64,000 nt of DNA, taken from contig NZ_CP014835.1 in assembly GCF_001598035.1 (NCBI RefSeq), positions 1,959,001-2,023,000 on the forward strand, written 5' to 3'. How positions within the stretch are numbered: the stretch's first letter is position 1; each line of letters starts with the position of its first letter. Of this stretch, positions 1 through 9,755 are shown one piece after another. The notes beneath the pieces were generated by a model. That model searched no databases. It was not told the DNA's origin and worked only from the letters and a program-made list of their open reading frames with translations. This DNA is from Streptococcus halotolerans (lineage in GTDB: Bacteria; Bacillota; Bacilli; Lactobacillales; Streptococcaceae). A program made the position numbers and the translations under genes.

Positions 1-419
1 ATGTTGCTGTTGCTACTTTCTCTCTTGCAGTTAACCGTAACTTCAAGAGTCAAAATGGTGAACGTGAAGCTGATTTCATTAACTGTGTGATTTGGCGCCA
101 GTCAGCTGAGAATTTGGCTAATTGGGCTAAAAAAGGTGCTTTAATTGGTATCACTGGACGTATCCAGACGCGTAATTATGAAAATCAACAAGGCCAACGC
201 GTTTATGTAACAGAAGTTGTTGCGGAAAATTTCCAAATGTTGGAAAGTCGTGCTACACGTGAAGGTGGTTCACAAAGTTCTTATAATGGTGGTTATAATA
301 ACCAATCATCAAATAACAGTTTTTCATCTTCATCACAAACACCAAACTTTGGTCGAGATGAGAGCCCATTTGGTAATTCGAACCCAATGGATATCTCAGA
401 TGACGATTTACCGTTCTAG
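1..419 (+). CDS. ssb: Single-stranded DNA-binding protein, 5' end missing
   Basis: This is the C-terminal part of Ssb; the first codons lie outside the window and the reading frame enters at base 3. The visible part has the OB-fold residues typical of streptococcal Ssb ([15 protein letters not shown], then [17 protein letters not shown]). A Gly/Ser/Asn/Gln-rich linker follows, and the acidic tail ends in DISDDDLPF, the tip that binds partner proteins such as PriA and RecQ. Ssb coats single-stranded DNA in replication and repair. It lies 35 bp before rpsR, as in the usual rpsF-ssb-rpsR operon. An internal start at 87 would cut the OB fold and is not used. Confidence 0.97.
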   Translation, partial: VAVATFSLAVNRNFKSQNGEREADFINCVIWRQSAENLANWAKKGALIGITGRIQTRNYENQQGQRVYVTEVVAENFQMLESRATREGGSQSSYNGGYNNQSSNNSFSSSSQTPNFGRDESPFGNSNPMDISDDDLPF

Positions 420-454
420 GATGGACTTAATACTATAATATAAGGAGAAATAAT

Positions 455-694
455 ATGGCTCAACAACGTCGTGGCGGATTTAAACGCCGTAAAAAAGTTG
501 ATTATATCGCAGCTAATAAAATTGAATACGTTGATTATAAAGATACTGAACTTCTTAGCCGTTTCGTTTCAGAACGTGGAAAAATTCTTCCTCGTCGCGT
601 AACAGGAACTTCAGCTAAAAACCAACGTAAAGTAACAACAGCAATCAAACGTGCTCGCGTTATGGCTCTTATGCCTTACGTAAACGAAGACTAA
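455..694 (+). CDS. rpsR: 30S ribosomal protein S18
   Basis: A 79-residue basic protein of normal length for bacterial S18, a component of the small-subunit platform that pairs with S6. The N-terminal [14 protein letters not shown] and the internal [17 protein letters not shown] are hallmark S18 segments. The start is supported by the Shine-Dalgarno AAGGAG in the ssb-rpsR spacer. It is the last gene of the rpsF-ssb-rpsR operon and is followed by an intrinsic terminator. Confidence 0.99.
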   Translation: MAQQRRGGFKRRKKVDYIAANKIEYVDYKDTELLSRFVSERGKILPRRVTGTSAKNQRKVTTAIKRARVMALMPYVNED

Positions 695-703
695 TTCGTT
701 AGG

Positions 704-731
704 CCACTTCCTAAGCAGGGAGTGGTTTTTT
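704..731 (+). terminator. Intrinsic terminator after rpsR
   Basis: A 9-bp stem (CCACTTCCT with AGGGAGTGG, one G-U pair) with a 4-base loop, followed by TTTTTT. It closes the ssb-rpsR transcript. Confidence 0.9.
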
Positions 732-1153
732 GTTTTATCATATCTAATAGTCACTCTGTGATCAAATTCGCTTTGAAGTGACTTGAGGCTCCTAAAATTC
801 CAAAAAAAGTTACCATTGTACCTATTTTATTAGCTTTTATTCGCATAGCGTGATAAATGAGATTTTTGATTGTAACAGTTGTCTAGTTTTGATAAGTGAT
901 GACATTGACGAAAAAATCTTTAGACGCCATTTTCTAATAGCTTTTGAGGAGCGTGATGTCAGGAATTTGTAAGAGATTGTATATTACAATCAAAAACGGT
1001 TACCTTTGCAGAGTATCAAAGGCTTAACTGTACAAGCGTAAAAGATAAGTCTTAGTTGAGATCGTAAGCTTGGTGTGCTAAAAACTCAAAAAAATTAGCT
1101 CAATTGGCGGTGAAAGACCTTGTTGTTTTAAGGGCGAGGCATTATGTGAATGT
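732..1153. other. Gene-free stretch between rpsR and the DUF1129 gene
   Basis: No open reading frame with a plausible start signal is seen. A 13-bp inverted repeat (TTTTTGATTGTAA at 863-875, its complement at 984-996) encloses about 110 bp. The MITE-like copy at 1154-1263 follows directly. The base composition looks like eroded DNA. Confidence 0.6.
863..996. repeat. 13-bp inverted repeat enclosing about 110 bp
   Basis: TTTTTGATTGTAA at 863-875 is exactly complementary to TTACAATCAAAAA at 984-996. The enclosed DNA encodes nothing recognisable. It could be the ends of a small decayed element or a long hairpin RNA; I cannot tell which. Confidence 0.5.
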
Positions 1154-1263
1154 GTTATAATCGAATGAATTAAGGTTGAGACAACGAACTGAGATGCGGA
1201 CAGCACTTGAGTAGAGCAAGGCGAAAGTGACGATGTCTCAACCTTAATTCAAAAGACTATAGT
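1154..1263. mobile_element. 110-bp MITE-like element, copy 1
   Basis: The inner inverted repeat is perfect: AATTAAGGTTGAGACA near the left end and TGTCTCAACCTTAATT near the right. The outer repeat ATAATC/GACTAT is slightly eroded. A second copy of exactly the same length at 6782-6891 is about 90% identical by eye. It has no coding capacity. Terminal inverted repeats, fixed length and multiple intergenic copies are the marks of a miniature inverted-repeat element. The parent transposase is not in the window. Confidence 0.75.
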
Positions 1264-1293
1264 TTACTGAATGAGTTCTTTCAGCCGCATACT

Positions 1294-1328
1294 GAAAAAG
1301 CCAAACATCAAAACGGATGTTTGGCTTT
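1294..1328 (-). terminator. Intrinsic terminator of the DUF1129 gene
   Basis: A perfect 13-bp stem (AAAGCCAAACATC / GATGTTTGGCTTT) directly after the minus-strand stop codon, followed on that strand by a T run. Confidence 0.9.
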
Positions 1329-1333
1329 AGTCG

Positions 1334-2005
1334 TTATCTTCGAGGTGTAGCTTGTGCTGACATAGCACTCAAAATATTGTATTTTTTCTTGAGGTAGTAG
1401 CGGATAGCAAAAGCGACTGCGCCTATTAGAATAAGTAAGAGCGGAGGTAATTGTGGGTTGATAGCTGCTGGTAAAAAGGTAGTGGCACTAAACAGAACTA
1501 ACCAACCGATCATCAGAAGTCCTAAGAGACCAATGCTTTTCCAAAAATTTGGGCGTTGGGATTTTTCTTTGCCCATATGACGATAGATATAGTAGTAAGT
1601 GGTGTAGAGAAAGGCTCCGCCACCTAGTCCAACAACTATTAGTGATAATAAACCGTAAGATTGGGTTTGGTTATTGGTAAGAGCAAGGAGACCTGTGATG
1701 ACGCCAAGGAAACCAAGCCAAAAGAGTGAAGCATCCGTCCACATAAGCCAAGGGTTTGTATTTTTGGCTTCTTGAGCTTCTGCTTTTATCTCTGCTTCTG
1801 ATTTAGTGAATTGCGCAGCCCACGTTGTTGGAGCCCCGAGGAAAGAACGCGCGGGAATACCATTTTTTTGATTTTCTTCGATGGTTGGCAAAATATCTTC
1901 TAAAATAGTTTTAATTTCAGTATCTGATTTGCCGTCTTGTATCAATTGTTTAGTAGCAATGTGAATAAATTCTTGATTTTTGTGAGTGAGATTGTTTAAA
2001 TCCAT
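1334..2005 (-). CDS. DUF1129 family membrane protein
   Basis: A 223-residue protein with a soluble N-terminal region of about 90 residues, rich in charged helix, followed by about four hydrophobic segments (roughly residues 93-110, 118-137, 160-180 and 185-205) and a basic C-terminus. This layout and the motif PARSFLGAPTTWA fit the DUF1129 family of Firmicutes membrane proteins, whose function is unknown. The start has an AAAGGA Shine-Dalgarno. It is monocistronic, with its own terminator, and lies downstream of corA on the same strand after a spacer of almost 300 bp. Confidence 0.85.
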   Translation of the reverse strand: MDLNNLTHKNQEFIHIATKQLIQDGKSDTEIKTILEDILPTIEENQKNGIPARSFLGAPTTWAAQFTKSEAEIKAEAQEAKNTNPWLMWTDASLFWLGFLGVITGLLALTNNQTQSYGLLSLIVVGLGGGAFLYTTYYYIYRHMGKEKSQRPNFWKSIGLLGLLMIGWLVLFSATTFLPAAINPQLPPLLLILIGAVAFAIRYYLKKKYNILSAMSAQATPRR

Positions 2006-2291
2006 GATAATCCTTTCAGAAATGGGAATAGTTAATCTATCGTTACCTTTGTAAAAGGTTTAGAAAGTACCAGATTGTTAACAAGGTTAAGGTACCTGAG
2101 CATAAAGTCACCCCATAATCTTATCTCATCAGCTTCTAGGATTAGTTTGTGTGGAGAAGCCAAAAAGATGTTTTAGAAAGTCTCTGATTATTAAAGAGGT
2201 TAAGGCGCTAGCAAATTCCTTCGGTACCAATCAGTTATTTGGCTAATGCCACTGTTTGACGAGTCGTTTTGCGACTGCCAACTATAAAGCA

Positions 2292-3236
2292 TCAAAACCA
2301 TTTTTTCCTGATAAAGTAAAGCACAACCAACATACTGAGTACAGAAGCGATAAAAACGATGTACCAGAAGGCGTGTGGCAGACCATTTAGAGGTAACCAG
2401 TTGTTTTGGAAGTTCATGCCGTAAGCTGAGAAGATGACAGTTGGGATGTCTAATGCCATCGTCATCAGCGCCAAGGTTTTCATAATGGTGTTCTGATTGT
2501 TATTGATGATAGCTGCAGAAGTTTCCGCCATTGCATTCAAGACATTTTCATAAATACCTGCCATTTCAATAGCCTGTTGGGTTTCAATTAAGGTATCTTC
2601 CAGCAGGTCTTCGTCCTCAACGTATTTTTTGAGACTTGAGGTATTACTGGAGAGCTTTTTAACGATTCGCTCATTCATTTTGAGTGAAGCCTTTAGATAG
2701 ACGATGGATTTTTCCAACTCCATCATGTCGATCAGTTGTTCGTTACGAGTGGCATCTTCCAATTGGGCTTCGATACGGTCGCTTTGGCGATCAATAGAAC
2801 GTAAGGCGGTTAGGTATAAAATGGCATTGCGATAGAGGAGTTGAAAAATGAATCGTGTCTTCATAAAAGTATAAAAGCCTTTGACACGATGATTTTTAAA
2901 TTGATCAAAAATAGATAATTCTTCTAGACAAGTCGTAATAACAGCATTTTCAGCGACGATGATACCCAGAGGAATAGTCATATAGTAGTTTTTGTTGTTA
3001 CGCTCTTCATAGATAGGAACGTCGACGAGAATCAAAGTATAATCATCTTCAACCGTGATACGAGAAGTTTCTTCAATATCGAGGGGAGCTCGTAAATCGG
3101 AAATGTCAATATTGAAGCGTTCAGCTATTTGATGGGATTCTTCCTGGGAAGGATTGACCAAATTAATCCAAGCACCGGGCTCGAACGTATCAATTTCTTT
3201 GAAGTCAATTCCTGTTGACAGAAACATTTGTTTCAT
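2292..3236 (-). CDS. corA: CorA family magnesium/divalent cation transporter
   Basis: A 314-residue protein with a large cytoplasmic domain and two C-terminal membrane helices. The hallmark YGMNF motif lies at the end of the first helix (SAYGMNFQNN) and the basic tail ends RKKW. CorA proteins form pentameric Mg2+ channels in the plasma membrane. I place the start at 3236: AGGAGGG lies 7 bases before this ATG, whereas an ATG two codons upstream would be only 1 base away. A -10 box TATAAT is present on the minus strand at 3284-3279. No neighbouring gene is obviously linked in function. Confidence 0.95.
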   Translation of the reverse strand: MKQMFLSTGIDFKEIDTFEPGAWINLVNPSQEESHQIAERFNIDISDLRAPLDIEETSRITVEDDYTLILVDVPIYEERNNKNYYMTIPLGIIVAENAVITTCLEELSIFDQFKNHRVKGFYTFMKTRFIFQLLYRNAILYLTALRSIDRQSDRIEAQLEDATRNEQLIDMMELEKSIVYLKASLKMNERIVKKLSSNTSSLKKYVEDEDLLEDTLIETQQAIEMAGIYENVLNAMAETSAAIINNNQNTIMKTLALMTMALDIPTVIFSAYGMNFQNNWLPLNGLPHAFWYIVFIASVLSMLVVLYFIRKKWF

Positions 3237-3566
3237 GTACATTCCCTCCTGTAAGTTAGAATTTAGCCATACCTAACTATTATACTCTATTTTAGCTCCA
3301 AAAAAAAGCAGAGTCTAACGATTCTTTTTACAGTAAAAAAATCTGATTTTGTTATAATAGAGTAACCTTAAGAAGTTTCTTGGCAATTACGCCGTTTTAA
3401 AATGGGGTTAAATCGGTTATCAAAAGATGTTTTAAATGGTTCAAAAGGATTAAAACTTCTAAGAGTTTTGACATGATTAACGCTATTTTTAAGAATATTG
3501 GCTGAAAATTCTCTGCTATCAAGTTTTGATAAAGACTAGATACGCTTCTAACTAAGGATGAAAGGA
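3237..3566. other. Divergent corA-uvrA intergenic region and uvrA leader
   Basis: The divergent spacer holds the corA -10 box (minus strand) and, for the plus strand, an extended -10 at 3350-3358. The roughly 200 bases after that form an untranslated leader with no ORF that I would call. Confidence 0.55.
3350..3358 (+). promoter_or_regulatory. Extended -10 promoter upstream of uvrA
   Basis: TGTTATAAT is a perfect extended -10 element. No good -35 lies 17 bp upstream. If it is used, the uvrA transcript has a leader of about 300 nt. Confidence 0.5.
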
Positions 3567-3686
3567 ATGAAATACGCCCTAAATGCTGTCAAAAAGAAAA
3601 ACCAATTTGAAGGGGATTCTCTTTTAGTCGTTTTCTTTTTCGATGGACTATGTGCTGGGTTTTGTATCTTAGATTATGCAAGATAA
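3567..3686 (+). CDS. Possible 39-residue upstream ORF overlapping uvrA
   Basis: The ATG at 3567 has AAGGA 8 bases upstream. The ORF encodes a basic N-terminus ([17 protein letters not shown]) and a hydrophobic second half, and stops 11 bases inside uvrA. The uvrA ATG itself has no visible Shine-Dalgarno, so ribosomes ending this ORF could start uvrA by coupling. I do not recognise the peptide. The claim rests only on position and signals. Confidence 0.35.
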   Translation: MKYALNAVKKKNQFEGDSLLVVFFFDGLCAGFCILDYAR

Positions 3687-6504
3687 GTTAGTGATTCATG
3701 GGGCACGCGCCCATAATTTAAAAAATATTGATGTGGAGATTCCGCGAGATAAGTTGGTTGTTGTGACAGGTTTGTCTGGTTCTGGAAAATCTTCTTTGGC
3801 TTTTGATACTATTTATGCTGAAGGGCAAAGACGCTATGTGGAAAGTCTTTCAGCCTATGCTCGCCAATTTTTGGGTAATATGGAAAAGCCGGACGTTGAC
3901 TCTATTGATGGACTTAGCCCAGCTATTTCGATTGACCAAAAAACAACTAGTAAAAACCCACGTTCGACCGTTGGTACGGCGACAGAGATTAACGATTATC
4001 TTCGTTTGTTGTATGCGCGTGTGGGAACACCCTACTGTATCAACGGACATGGTGCCATTTCAGCCTCTTCTGTTGAACAGATTGTTGACGAGGTGTTAGA
4101 ATTACCCGAACGTACTCGGATGCAAATCCTTGCTCCAATTGTTCGTCGTAAAAAAGGCCAGCATAAAACAATTTTTGAACGAATCCAAAAAGATGGTTAT
4201 GTTCGGGTTCGTGTAGATGGTGATATCTTTGATGTGACAGAAGTTCCTGAGTTGTCTAAGAGTAAAATGCATAATATCGAAGTGGTTATTGATCGTTTGG
4301 TCAATAAAGAAGGCATTCGCTCACGGCTCTTTGATTCTATTGAGGCTGCTCTTCGACTAGGTGATGGTTATCTTATGATCGATACCATGGATGGTAATGA
4401 ATTGCTATATTCAGAACATTATTCCTGTCCTGTTTGTGGCTTTACAGTCCCTGAGTTAGAACCTCGACTCTTCTCATTTAATGCGCCATTTGGTTCTTGT
4501 CCAACTTGTGATGGCTTGGGAATGAAGTTGGTCGTGGATTTGGATTTGATTGTGCCAGATGGGACAAAGACCCTCAGAGAAGGCGCTCTAGCACCATGGA
4601 ATCCGATTTCGTCTAATTACTATCCGACCTTGTTGGAGCAAGCCATGACAAGTTTTGGCATCGATATGGATACTCCTTGGGATGATTTATCTGATGAGGA
4701 TAAAGACCTAGTTCTCTACGGTTCAGGAGAGCGTGAGTTTCATTTCCACTATGAAAATGATTTCGGTGGTGTGCGTGATATTGACTTGCCTTTTGAGGGA
4801 GTGGTGACTAATGTTAATCGCCGTTACCACGAAACTAATTCCGAATATACTCGTGGTGTGATGCGTGATTACATGAACGAGTTGACTTGTTCGACCTGTA
4901 ACGGCTATCGCCTCAATGATGCTGCCTTATCTGTCCGCGTCGGAGGCCCAGATGGGATGAACATTGGACAAATTTCAAACCTATCCATCGAAGACCACTT
5001 GAAGCAACTTTCGCGCTTAACACTCGGGGAAAATGATGAAATGATTGCCCGCCCAATCCTTAAGGAAATCACTGACCGTTTGACTTTCTTGAATAATGTC
5101 GGTCTAAATTATTTGACCTTGTCTCGGATGGCTGGAACCTTATCAGGCGGAGAAAGCCAACGTATTCGCTTGGCAACGCAGATTGGCTCCAATCTAAGTG
5201 GAGTCCTCTATGTGCTAGATGAGCCTTCTATTGGTCTTCATCAGAGGGACAACGATCGCCTGATTTCTAGTTTGAAAAAGATGCGTGATCTTGGCAATAC
5301 GCTGATCGTTGTGGAACATGATGAAGATACCATGATGGAAGCGGACTGGTTGATTGATGTGGGACCAGGAGCAGGGGCGCTCGGTGGTGAGATTGTTGCT
5401 TCGGGCACGCCTAAACAAGTTGCCAAATCGAAAAAATCAATTACCGGTCAATACTTATCTGGTCGAAAAGCTATTCCAGTTCCAGAAGAACGCCGTCAGG
5501 GAAATGGTCGTTTCATTGAAGTGAAAGGGGCTAGCGAGCACAACCTTCAAACCATTGATGCCAAATTCCCACTCGGTCAATTTATTGCTGTTACGGGTGT
5601 CTCAGGTTCTGGAAAATCAACTCTGGTCAACAGTATTCTCAAAAAAGCTATCGCCCAAAAATTAAATCGCAATTCTGATAAACCAGGTAAGCATCAGTCT
5701 GTGGAGGGGATTGAGCATATTGAGCGCTTGATTGATATTGACCAAAGTCCGATTGGGCGTACACCACGCTCTAATCCAGCGACTTACACGGGTGTTTTTG
5801 ATGATATTCGAGACTTGTTTGCCCAAACGAATGAAGCAAAAATTCGTGGTTATAAAAAAGGCCGCTTCTCTTTTAACGTCAAAGGCGGTCGCTGCGAGGC
5901 TTGTTCTGGTGATGGTATTATCAAGATTGAGATGCACTTCTTACCAGATGTCTATGTTCCCTGTGAGGTTTGCCATGGTACACGTTATAATTCTGAAACT
6001 TTGGAAGTGCATTACAAAGGCAAAACGATTGCGGACATTTTAGAAATGACCATAGATGATGCGGTGGAATTCTTCGCAGCTATTCCCAAAATTGCGCGTA
6101 AAATTCAGACCATTAAAGATGTTGGTCTAGGTTATGTGACACTGGGCCAGCCAGCAACTACCCTATCTGGTGGGGAAGCTCAACGGATGAAGTTGGCTAG
6201 TGAACTGCATAAACGCTCAACTGGTAAATCCTTATATATCTTGGATGAACCAACAACTGGACTTCATACGGATGATATTGCCCGATTAATTACGGTTTTG
6301 AATCGTTTTGTGGACGAAGGGAACACTGTTCTTGTCATCGAACACAATCTCGATGTGATCAAGACAGCAGACCATATCATCGACCTTGGTCCAGAAGGCG
6401 GTGTTGGTGGTGGACAGATCATCGCAACAGGAACGCCAGAAGAAGTAGCACAAGTGGAAGCTTCTTATACAGGACAGTATTTGAAAGGGAAGTTATCTAA
6501 ATAA
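3676..6504 (+). CDS. uvrA: Excinuclease ABC subunit A
   Basis: A 942-residue protein, the normal length for UvrA, which dimerises, loads UvrB on damaged DNA and starts nucleotide excision repair. It contains two ABC ATPase modules. The first has Walker [10 protein letters not shown] (about residues 31-39), a zinc finger built from CPVC and CPTC, and signature [12 protein letters not shown]. The second has Walker [18 protein letters not shown] zinc ligands and signature [12 protein letters not shown]. No key residue is missing. The start codon lacks a clear ribosome-binding site and overlaps a possible upstream ORF. No LexA-type box was recognised. Confidence 0.99.
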   Translation: MQDKLVIHGARAHNLKNIDVEIPRDKLVVVTGLSGSGKSSLAFDTIYAEGQRRYVESLSAYARQFLGNMEKPDVDSIDGLSPAISIDQKTTSKNPRSTVGTATEINDYLRLLYARVGTPYCINGHGAISASSVEQIVDEVLELPERTRMQILAPIVRRKKGQHKTIFERIQKDGYVRVRVDGDIFDVTEVPELSKSKMHNIEVVIDRLVNKEGIRSRLFDSIEAALRLGDGYLMIDTMDGNELLYSEHYSCPVCGFTVPELEPRLFSFNAPFGSCPTCDGLGMKLVVDLDLIVPDGTKTLREGALAPWNPISSNYYPTLLEQAMTSFGIDMDTPWDDLSDEDKDLVLYGSGEREFHFHYENDFGGVRDIDLPFEGVVTNVNRRYHETNSEYTRGVMRDYMNELTCSTCNGYRLNDAALSVRVGGPDGMNIGQISNLSIEDHLKQLSRLTLGENDEMIARPILKEITDRLTFLNNVGLNYLTLSRMAGTLSGGESQRIRLATQIGSNLSGVLYVLDEPSIGLHQRDNDRLISSLKKMRDLGNTLIVVEHDEDTMMEADWLIDVGPGAGALGGEIVASGTPKQVAKSKKSITGQYLSGRKAIPVPEERRQGNGRFIEVKGASEHNLQTIDAKFPLGQFIAVTGVSGSGKSTLVNSILKKAIAQKLNRNSDKPGKHQSVEGIEHIERLIDIDQSPIGRTPRSNPATYTGVFDDIRDLFAQTNEAKIRGYKKGRFSFNVKGGRCEACSGDGIIKIEMHFLPDVYVPCEVCHGTRYNSETLEVHYKGKTIADILEMTIDDAVEFFAAIPKIARKIQTIKDVGLGYVTLGQPATTLSGGEAQRMKLASELHKRSTGKSLYILDEPTTGLHTDDIARLITVLNRFVDEGNTVLVIEHNLDVIKTADHIIDLGPEGGVGGGQIIATGTPEEVAQVEASYTGQYLKGKLSK

Positions 6505-6509
6505 GAGAG

Positions 6510-6535
6510 AATCCGATGTTTGTCGGGTTTTCTTT
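6510..6535 (+). terminator. Intrinsic terminator after uvrA
   Basis: A 7-bp stem (AATCCGA / TCGGGTT, one G-U pair) followed by a T-rich stretch, 6 bases after the uvrA stop. Confidence 0.7.
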
Positions 6536-7417
6536 TGTTTTTTGAAGGGAAATACTTGCTACTATGCTTCCTATACTACATCCAACAAGCCAAGTAGCAG
6601 GAGTATTTTTGATAAACATCCTGTTGAATTTTTGACACAAAAGACGTCGCAATATAGTCTCGAGCATAAACAGTAATGCAGAAAGAGCTTGGGAAGCCTG
6701 CCTCAAACTCTAAATGATTGCTGAGCTATTTTGGGAAGTCTTTGTCAAACAAGAAGATAGAGACAGTGGCTATGGCTAGCTATTATAGTCGAATGAACTA
6801 ACGTTGAGACAAAGAATTGAGATGCGGGCAACACTTGAGTAGGGCAAGGCGAAAGTGACGATGTCTCAACCTTAATTCAAAAGACTATAATGGAGTTTTT
6901 TTATAAATGATGACAATCGTATTAAGAGGACCACGTCCAAGAGAAACTTGAAAAGTTACGTCGGAAAGTGACGAAGGTCAAGCGCGTCGCTCTCCTCATT
7001 ACAAGTCTTCATAGCCTTTACTAGCTGACAAGGGGCTGGAGCATTTGAGATGATGTTGTTGTTGTCGGATAGTTAGGTCTTGAGTACAGATGATGGGTCA
7101 TTACCCATGCTTAATATGTGGTTAAAGATTTTGACGTGATAGCAATTCGAGATGCTTGTTCAGTTGTTGCTCAGGTATTGATTGATGGGCAGTTAAAGAG
7201 GTTAGCGGTTGAAGTTGAAGTGTTCTACTATTTACCAAGGCATGCAAGGTTTTTGAGGACGTGCGCTTGGTACTTAACCTAAATTAAAAATAAGCAAGGC
7301 ATCTCACAAATATTGTGTTGACAATAGCTGTTGCCATTTTGCTGATTTAAATGATTGAGAAGTATTCTGGAGCAATAGCGTTTGCACAACACACTTTATC
7401 GTTAAATCATGAATTAT
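6536..7417. other. Eroded gene-free region uvrA-pepP with a MITE-like copy
   Basis: Nearly 900 bp without a convincing gene. The 110-bp element sits at 6782-6891. Short stretches translate without stops, but none has a start signal or a family that I recognise. It ends in a strong terminator at 7418-7439 that serves no visible gene, which suggests a lost gene or an unrecognised small RNA. Confidence 0.5.
6782..6891. mobile_element. 110-bp MITE-like element, copy 2
   Basis: It has the same length and orientation as the copy at 1154-1263. Here the outermost inverted repeat is perfect (ATTATAGTC / GACTATAAT), while the inner left arm has two changes. The right 45 bases are the same in both copies up to the last few positions. 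It lies between uvrA and pepP and encodes nothing. Confidence 0.75.
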
Positions 7418-7439
7418 TCCTCGTTTTCGAGGATTTTTT
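7418..7439 (+). terminator. Terminator directly upstream of the pepP promoter
   Basis: TCCTCG-TTTT-CGAGGA followed by TTTTTT. No gene ends in the preceding 900 bp, so this terminator is an orphan. Its T tract runs into the pepP -10 region. Confidence 0.8.
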
Positions 7440-7447
7440 GTTAAAAT
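7439..7447 (+). promoter_or_regulatory. Extended -10 promoter of pepP
   Basis: TGTTAAAAT (TG, one base, TAAAAT) starts on the last base of the terminator T tract. The expected start of transcription is near 7454, leaving a short leader with AGGAGG before the pepP ATG. Confidence 0.55.
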
Positions 7448-7481
7448 AAGATAAGTTTAATGTTTTATTCAGGAGGTTATT

Positions 7482-8546
7482 ATGGATTCTAGGATTGTTC
7501 GTTTTGAAGAAAAATTAGCGCAATCAAATTTGGATGGTTTTTTAGTGACAGGGCAAAAGAATATCTACTATCTGACTGGTTTTTGGGGAACGGAGAGTAC
7601 CGTTTTCATCACTCGCAATCGTCGCATCTTTATGACAGATGCTCGCTATACATTGATTGCCAAGGAAGTGGTTGAAGGATTTGACATCATTGAGACACGT
7701 ACAGCTTTGGCTGAAGTTTCTAACATAATCAAGGCTGATCAGCTTGCCAGAGTCGGTTTTGATAGTCAAGTTTCTTATGCTTTTTATGGCCAATTGACAA
7801 GCTTATCGCCTCAGACACAGTGGCTGCCTCAGACAGACTTTGTAGAAACCTTGCGCGTGGTAAAAGACAAATCAGAGATTGACACTATCCGTCAGGCCTG
7901 TCAAATTTCTGATAAGGCTTTTGTAGATGTGCTGGATTTTATCAAACCTGGTCAAACGACAGAGTTGCAAGTGGCCAATTTCCTTGATTTTCGTATGCGT
8001 CACTACGGTGCTTCGGGAGTATCTTTTGAGACTATCACTGCTTCGGGTTATCGCTCTGCCATGCCTCACGGTGTTGCCAGTGACAAGGTCATTCAGTCAG
8101 GAGAATCGTTAACCTTGGACTTCGGTTGTTACTACAAGCATTACGTCAGTGATATGACGCGGACCATTCATATCGGGCACGTGACGGATGAAGAACGTGA
8201 GATTTACGATGTTGTCCTAAGAGCTAATCAGACCTTGATTGACCAAGCAAAAGCAGGGATGACTTATAAAGACTTTGATGCCATTCCTCGTCAGGTTATA
8301 GAGAATGCGGGTTATGGAGAATTCTTCACACACGGTATCGGTCATGGTATTGGTTTGGATATTCATGAAAATCCATTTTTCCGTGGTAGTGAGGATAAGC
8401 TGGAGGCTGGTATGGTAGTGACGGATGAACCAGGTATCTATTTGCCAAATAAATACGGACTCCGTATTGAAGATGACTTAGTTATTACAAAAAATGGGTG
8501 CGAAGTATTGACCCAAGCCCCTAAAGAATTGATCGTATTAAAATAG
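7482..8546 (+). CDS. pepP: Xaa-Pro aminopeptidase/dipeptidase, M24 family
   Basis: A 354-residue cytosolic metallopeptidase that removes N-terminal residues next to proline. The N-terminal creatinase-like domain (residues 1-130) is followed by the pita-bread M24 domain. The five metal ligands are visible: Asp in LDFG, Asp in SDMTRT, His in HGIGHGIG, Glu in TDEPGIY and Glu in GLRIEDD. The Shine-Dalgarno AGGAGG supports the start. It lies 8 bp before comEB, probably in one transcript. The family also includes prolidases (PepQ), and the exact substrate cannot be read from the sequence. Confidence 0.92.
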   Translation: MDSRIVRFEEKLAQSNLDGFLVTGQKNIYYLTGFWGTESTVFITRNRRIFMTDARYTLIAKEVVEGFDIIETRTALAEVSNIIKADQLARVGFDSQVSYAFYGQLTSLSPQTQWLPQTDFVETLRVVKDKSEIDTIRQACQISDKAFVDVLDFIKPGQTTELQVANFLDFRMRHYGASGVSFETITASGYRSAMPHGVASDKVIQSGESLTLDFGCYYKHYVSDMTRTIHIGHVTDEEREIYDVVLRANQTLIDQAKAGMTYKDFDAIPRQVIENAGYGEFFTHGIGHGIGLDIHENPFFRGSEDKLEAGMVVTDEPGIYLPNKYGLRIEDDLVITKNGCEVLTQAPKELIVLK

Positions 8547-8554
8547 GAGAGAGT

Positions 8555-9007
8555 ATGGAGAGATTATCCTGGCAGGATTATTTCATGGCCAACGCTGAGT
8601 TGATTTCTAAGCGTTCCACTTGTGATAGGGCTTTTGTAGGTGCTGTTTTAGTGAAAAATAATCGCATTATTGCGACTGGTTATAATGGTGGTGTTTCAGC
8701 AACGGATAACTGTAATGAAGTCGGACACTATATGGAAGATGGGCATTGTATTCGAACCGTCCATGCAGAGATGAATGCTCTGATCCAGTGTGCTAAAGAA
8801 GGGATCTCAACAGATGGCACTGAGATCTATGTAACGCATTTTCCCTGCTTAAACTGCACCAAAGCCCTTCTACAAGCAGGAATAAAAAAGATCACTTACA
8901 AAGCTAACTACCGACCACATCGTTTTGCGATTGAACTTTTGGAGAAAAAGGGTGTTGCTTACATTCAACACGATGTACCTGCCATGACCCTAGGAACCAA
9001 AGAATAA
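8555..9007 (+). CDS. comEB: dCMP deaminase, ComE operon protein 2 family
   Basis: A 150-residue zinc deaminase. The catalytic motifs are HAEMNAL (zinc His and catalytic Glu) and PCLNC (two zinc Cys). dCMP deaminase turns dCMP into dUMP, feeding thymidylate synthesis. The name comes from the Bacillus comE operon, but the comEA/comEC genes are not adjacent here. It follows pepP by 8 bp, with GGAGAG before the ATG. Confidence 0.93.
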   Translation: MERLSWQDYFMANAELISKRSTCDRAFVGAVLVKNNRIIATGYNGGVSATDNCNEVGHYMEDGHCIRTVHAEMNALIQCAKEGISTDGTEIYVTHFPCLNCTKALLQAGIKKITYKANYRPHRFAIELLEKKGVAYIQHDVPAMTLGTKE

Positions 9008-9047
9008 CCGCAAATGTAAAGAGCAGTCATGAAAAATAGTTTGACTT

Positions 9048-9076
9048 TTTACAAAAGCTAGTATTTGTGCTAGAAT
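9048..9076 (+). promoter_or_regulatory. Promoter of efp
   Basis: -35 TTTACA (9048-9053), 17-bp spacer, extended -10 TGCTAGAAT (9068-9076). The first base of the transcript should lie about 30 nt before the efp ATG. Confidence 0.7.
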
Positions 9077-9114
9077 GAAGTGATAAATAATTTTTACAAA
9101 GAGGTAATAAGAGA

Positions 9115-9675
9115 ATGATTGAAGCAAGTAAGCTTAGAGCAGGTATGACTTTCGTAGCATCTGATGGCAAATTGATTAAAGTCTTGGACGCCAGTCACCA
9201 TAAACCTGGTAAAGGTAACACGATCATGCGTATGAAATTGCGTGACGTGCGTTCAGGATCAACCTTTGACACAACTTACCGTCCAGATGAAAAATTTGAG
9301 CAAGCCATCATTGAAACACGCCCTGCTCAATACCTTTACAAGATGGACGACACAGCCTTCTTTATGGATACTGAAAGCTATGACCAATATGAAATTCCGG
9401 TCGCAAACGTAGAAAATGAGTTGCTCTACATATTAGAAAATGAAGAAGTTAAGATCCAATTCTATGGAACAGAAGTTATCGGTGTGACGGTACCAACAAC
9501 TGTTGAATTGACTGTCGTTGAGACACAACCTTCTATTAAAGGAGCAACGGTTACTGGTTCAGGTAAGCCAGCAACTCTTGAAACAGGTCTTGTGGTTAAC
9601 GTTCCTGACTTCATTGAAGTTGGTCAAAAGCTTGTTGTTAACACTGCTGAAGGTACATACGTTTCACGTGCCTAA
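9115..9675 (+). CDS. efp: Elongation factor P
   Basis: A 186-residue protein, full length for EF-P, which rescues ribosomes stalled at polyproline. The three-domain beta-barrel layout is visible, with [19 protein letters not shown] in domain I and the C-terminal [19 protein letters not shown]. The tip of domain I ([11 protein letters not shown]) holds the Lys region that can be modified. It has its own promoter at 9048-9076 and an AGAGG Shine-Dalgarno. It is followed by asp23 and nusB. Confidence 0.98.
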   Translation: MIEASKLRAGMTFVASDGKLIKVLDASHHKPGKGNTIMRMKLRDVRSGSTFDTTYRPDEKFEQAIIETRPAQYLYKMDDTAFFMDTESYDQYEIPVANVENELLYILENEEVKIQFYGTEVIGVTVPTTVELTVVETQPSIKGATVTGSGKPATLETGLVVNVPDFIEVGQKLVVNTAEGTYVSRA

Positions 9676-9701
9676 GCCAAGGTAAAGAAATTTATAGTTG
9701 C

Positions 9702-9723
9702 GTTTTTTCAAATATGAAAAAAC
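9702..9723 (+). terminator. Weak hairpin between efp and asp23
   Basis: GTTTTTTCA / TGAAAAAAC, a 9-bp A/T-rich stem. It may attenuate transcription. A TATAAT box follows at 9734-9739, close to the asp23 start, so it may separate two transcripts. Confidence 0.4.
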
Positions 9724-9755
9724 TGACTTAAACTATAATGACGAAAGGAAAAGCT

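Noticed and set aside
6497..6706. 69-codon minus-strand ORF overlapping the end of uvrA
   Set aside because: It includes the uvrA terminator and has no Shine-Dalgarno; it looks like chance.
7872..8112. Open frames on both strands inside pepP
   Set aside because: Shadow frames of a well-supported gene.
9738..9755. Upstream ATG for the Asp23 family gene
   Set aside because: No Shine-Dalgarno; the ATG at 9756 has AAAGGA at good spacing.
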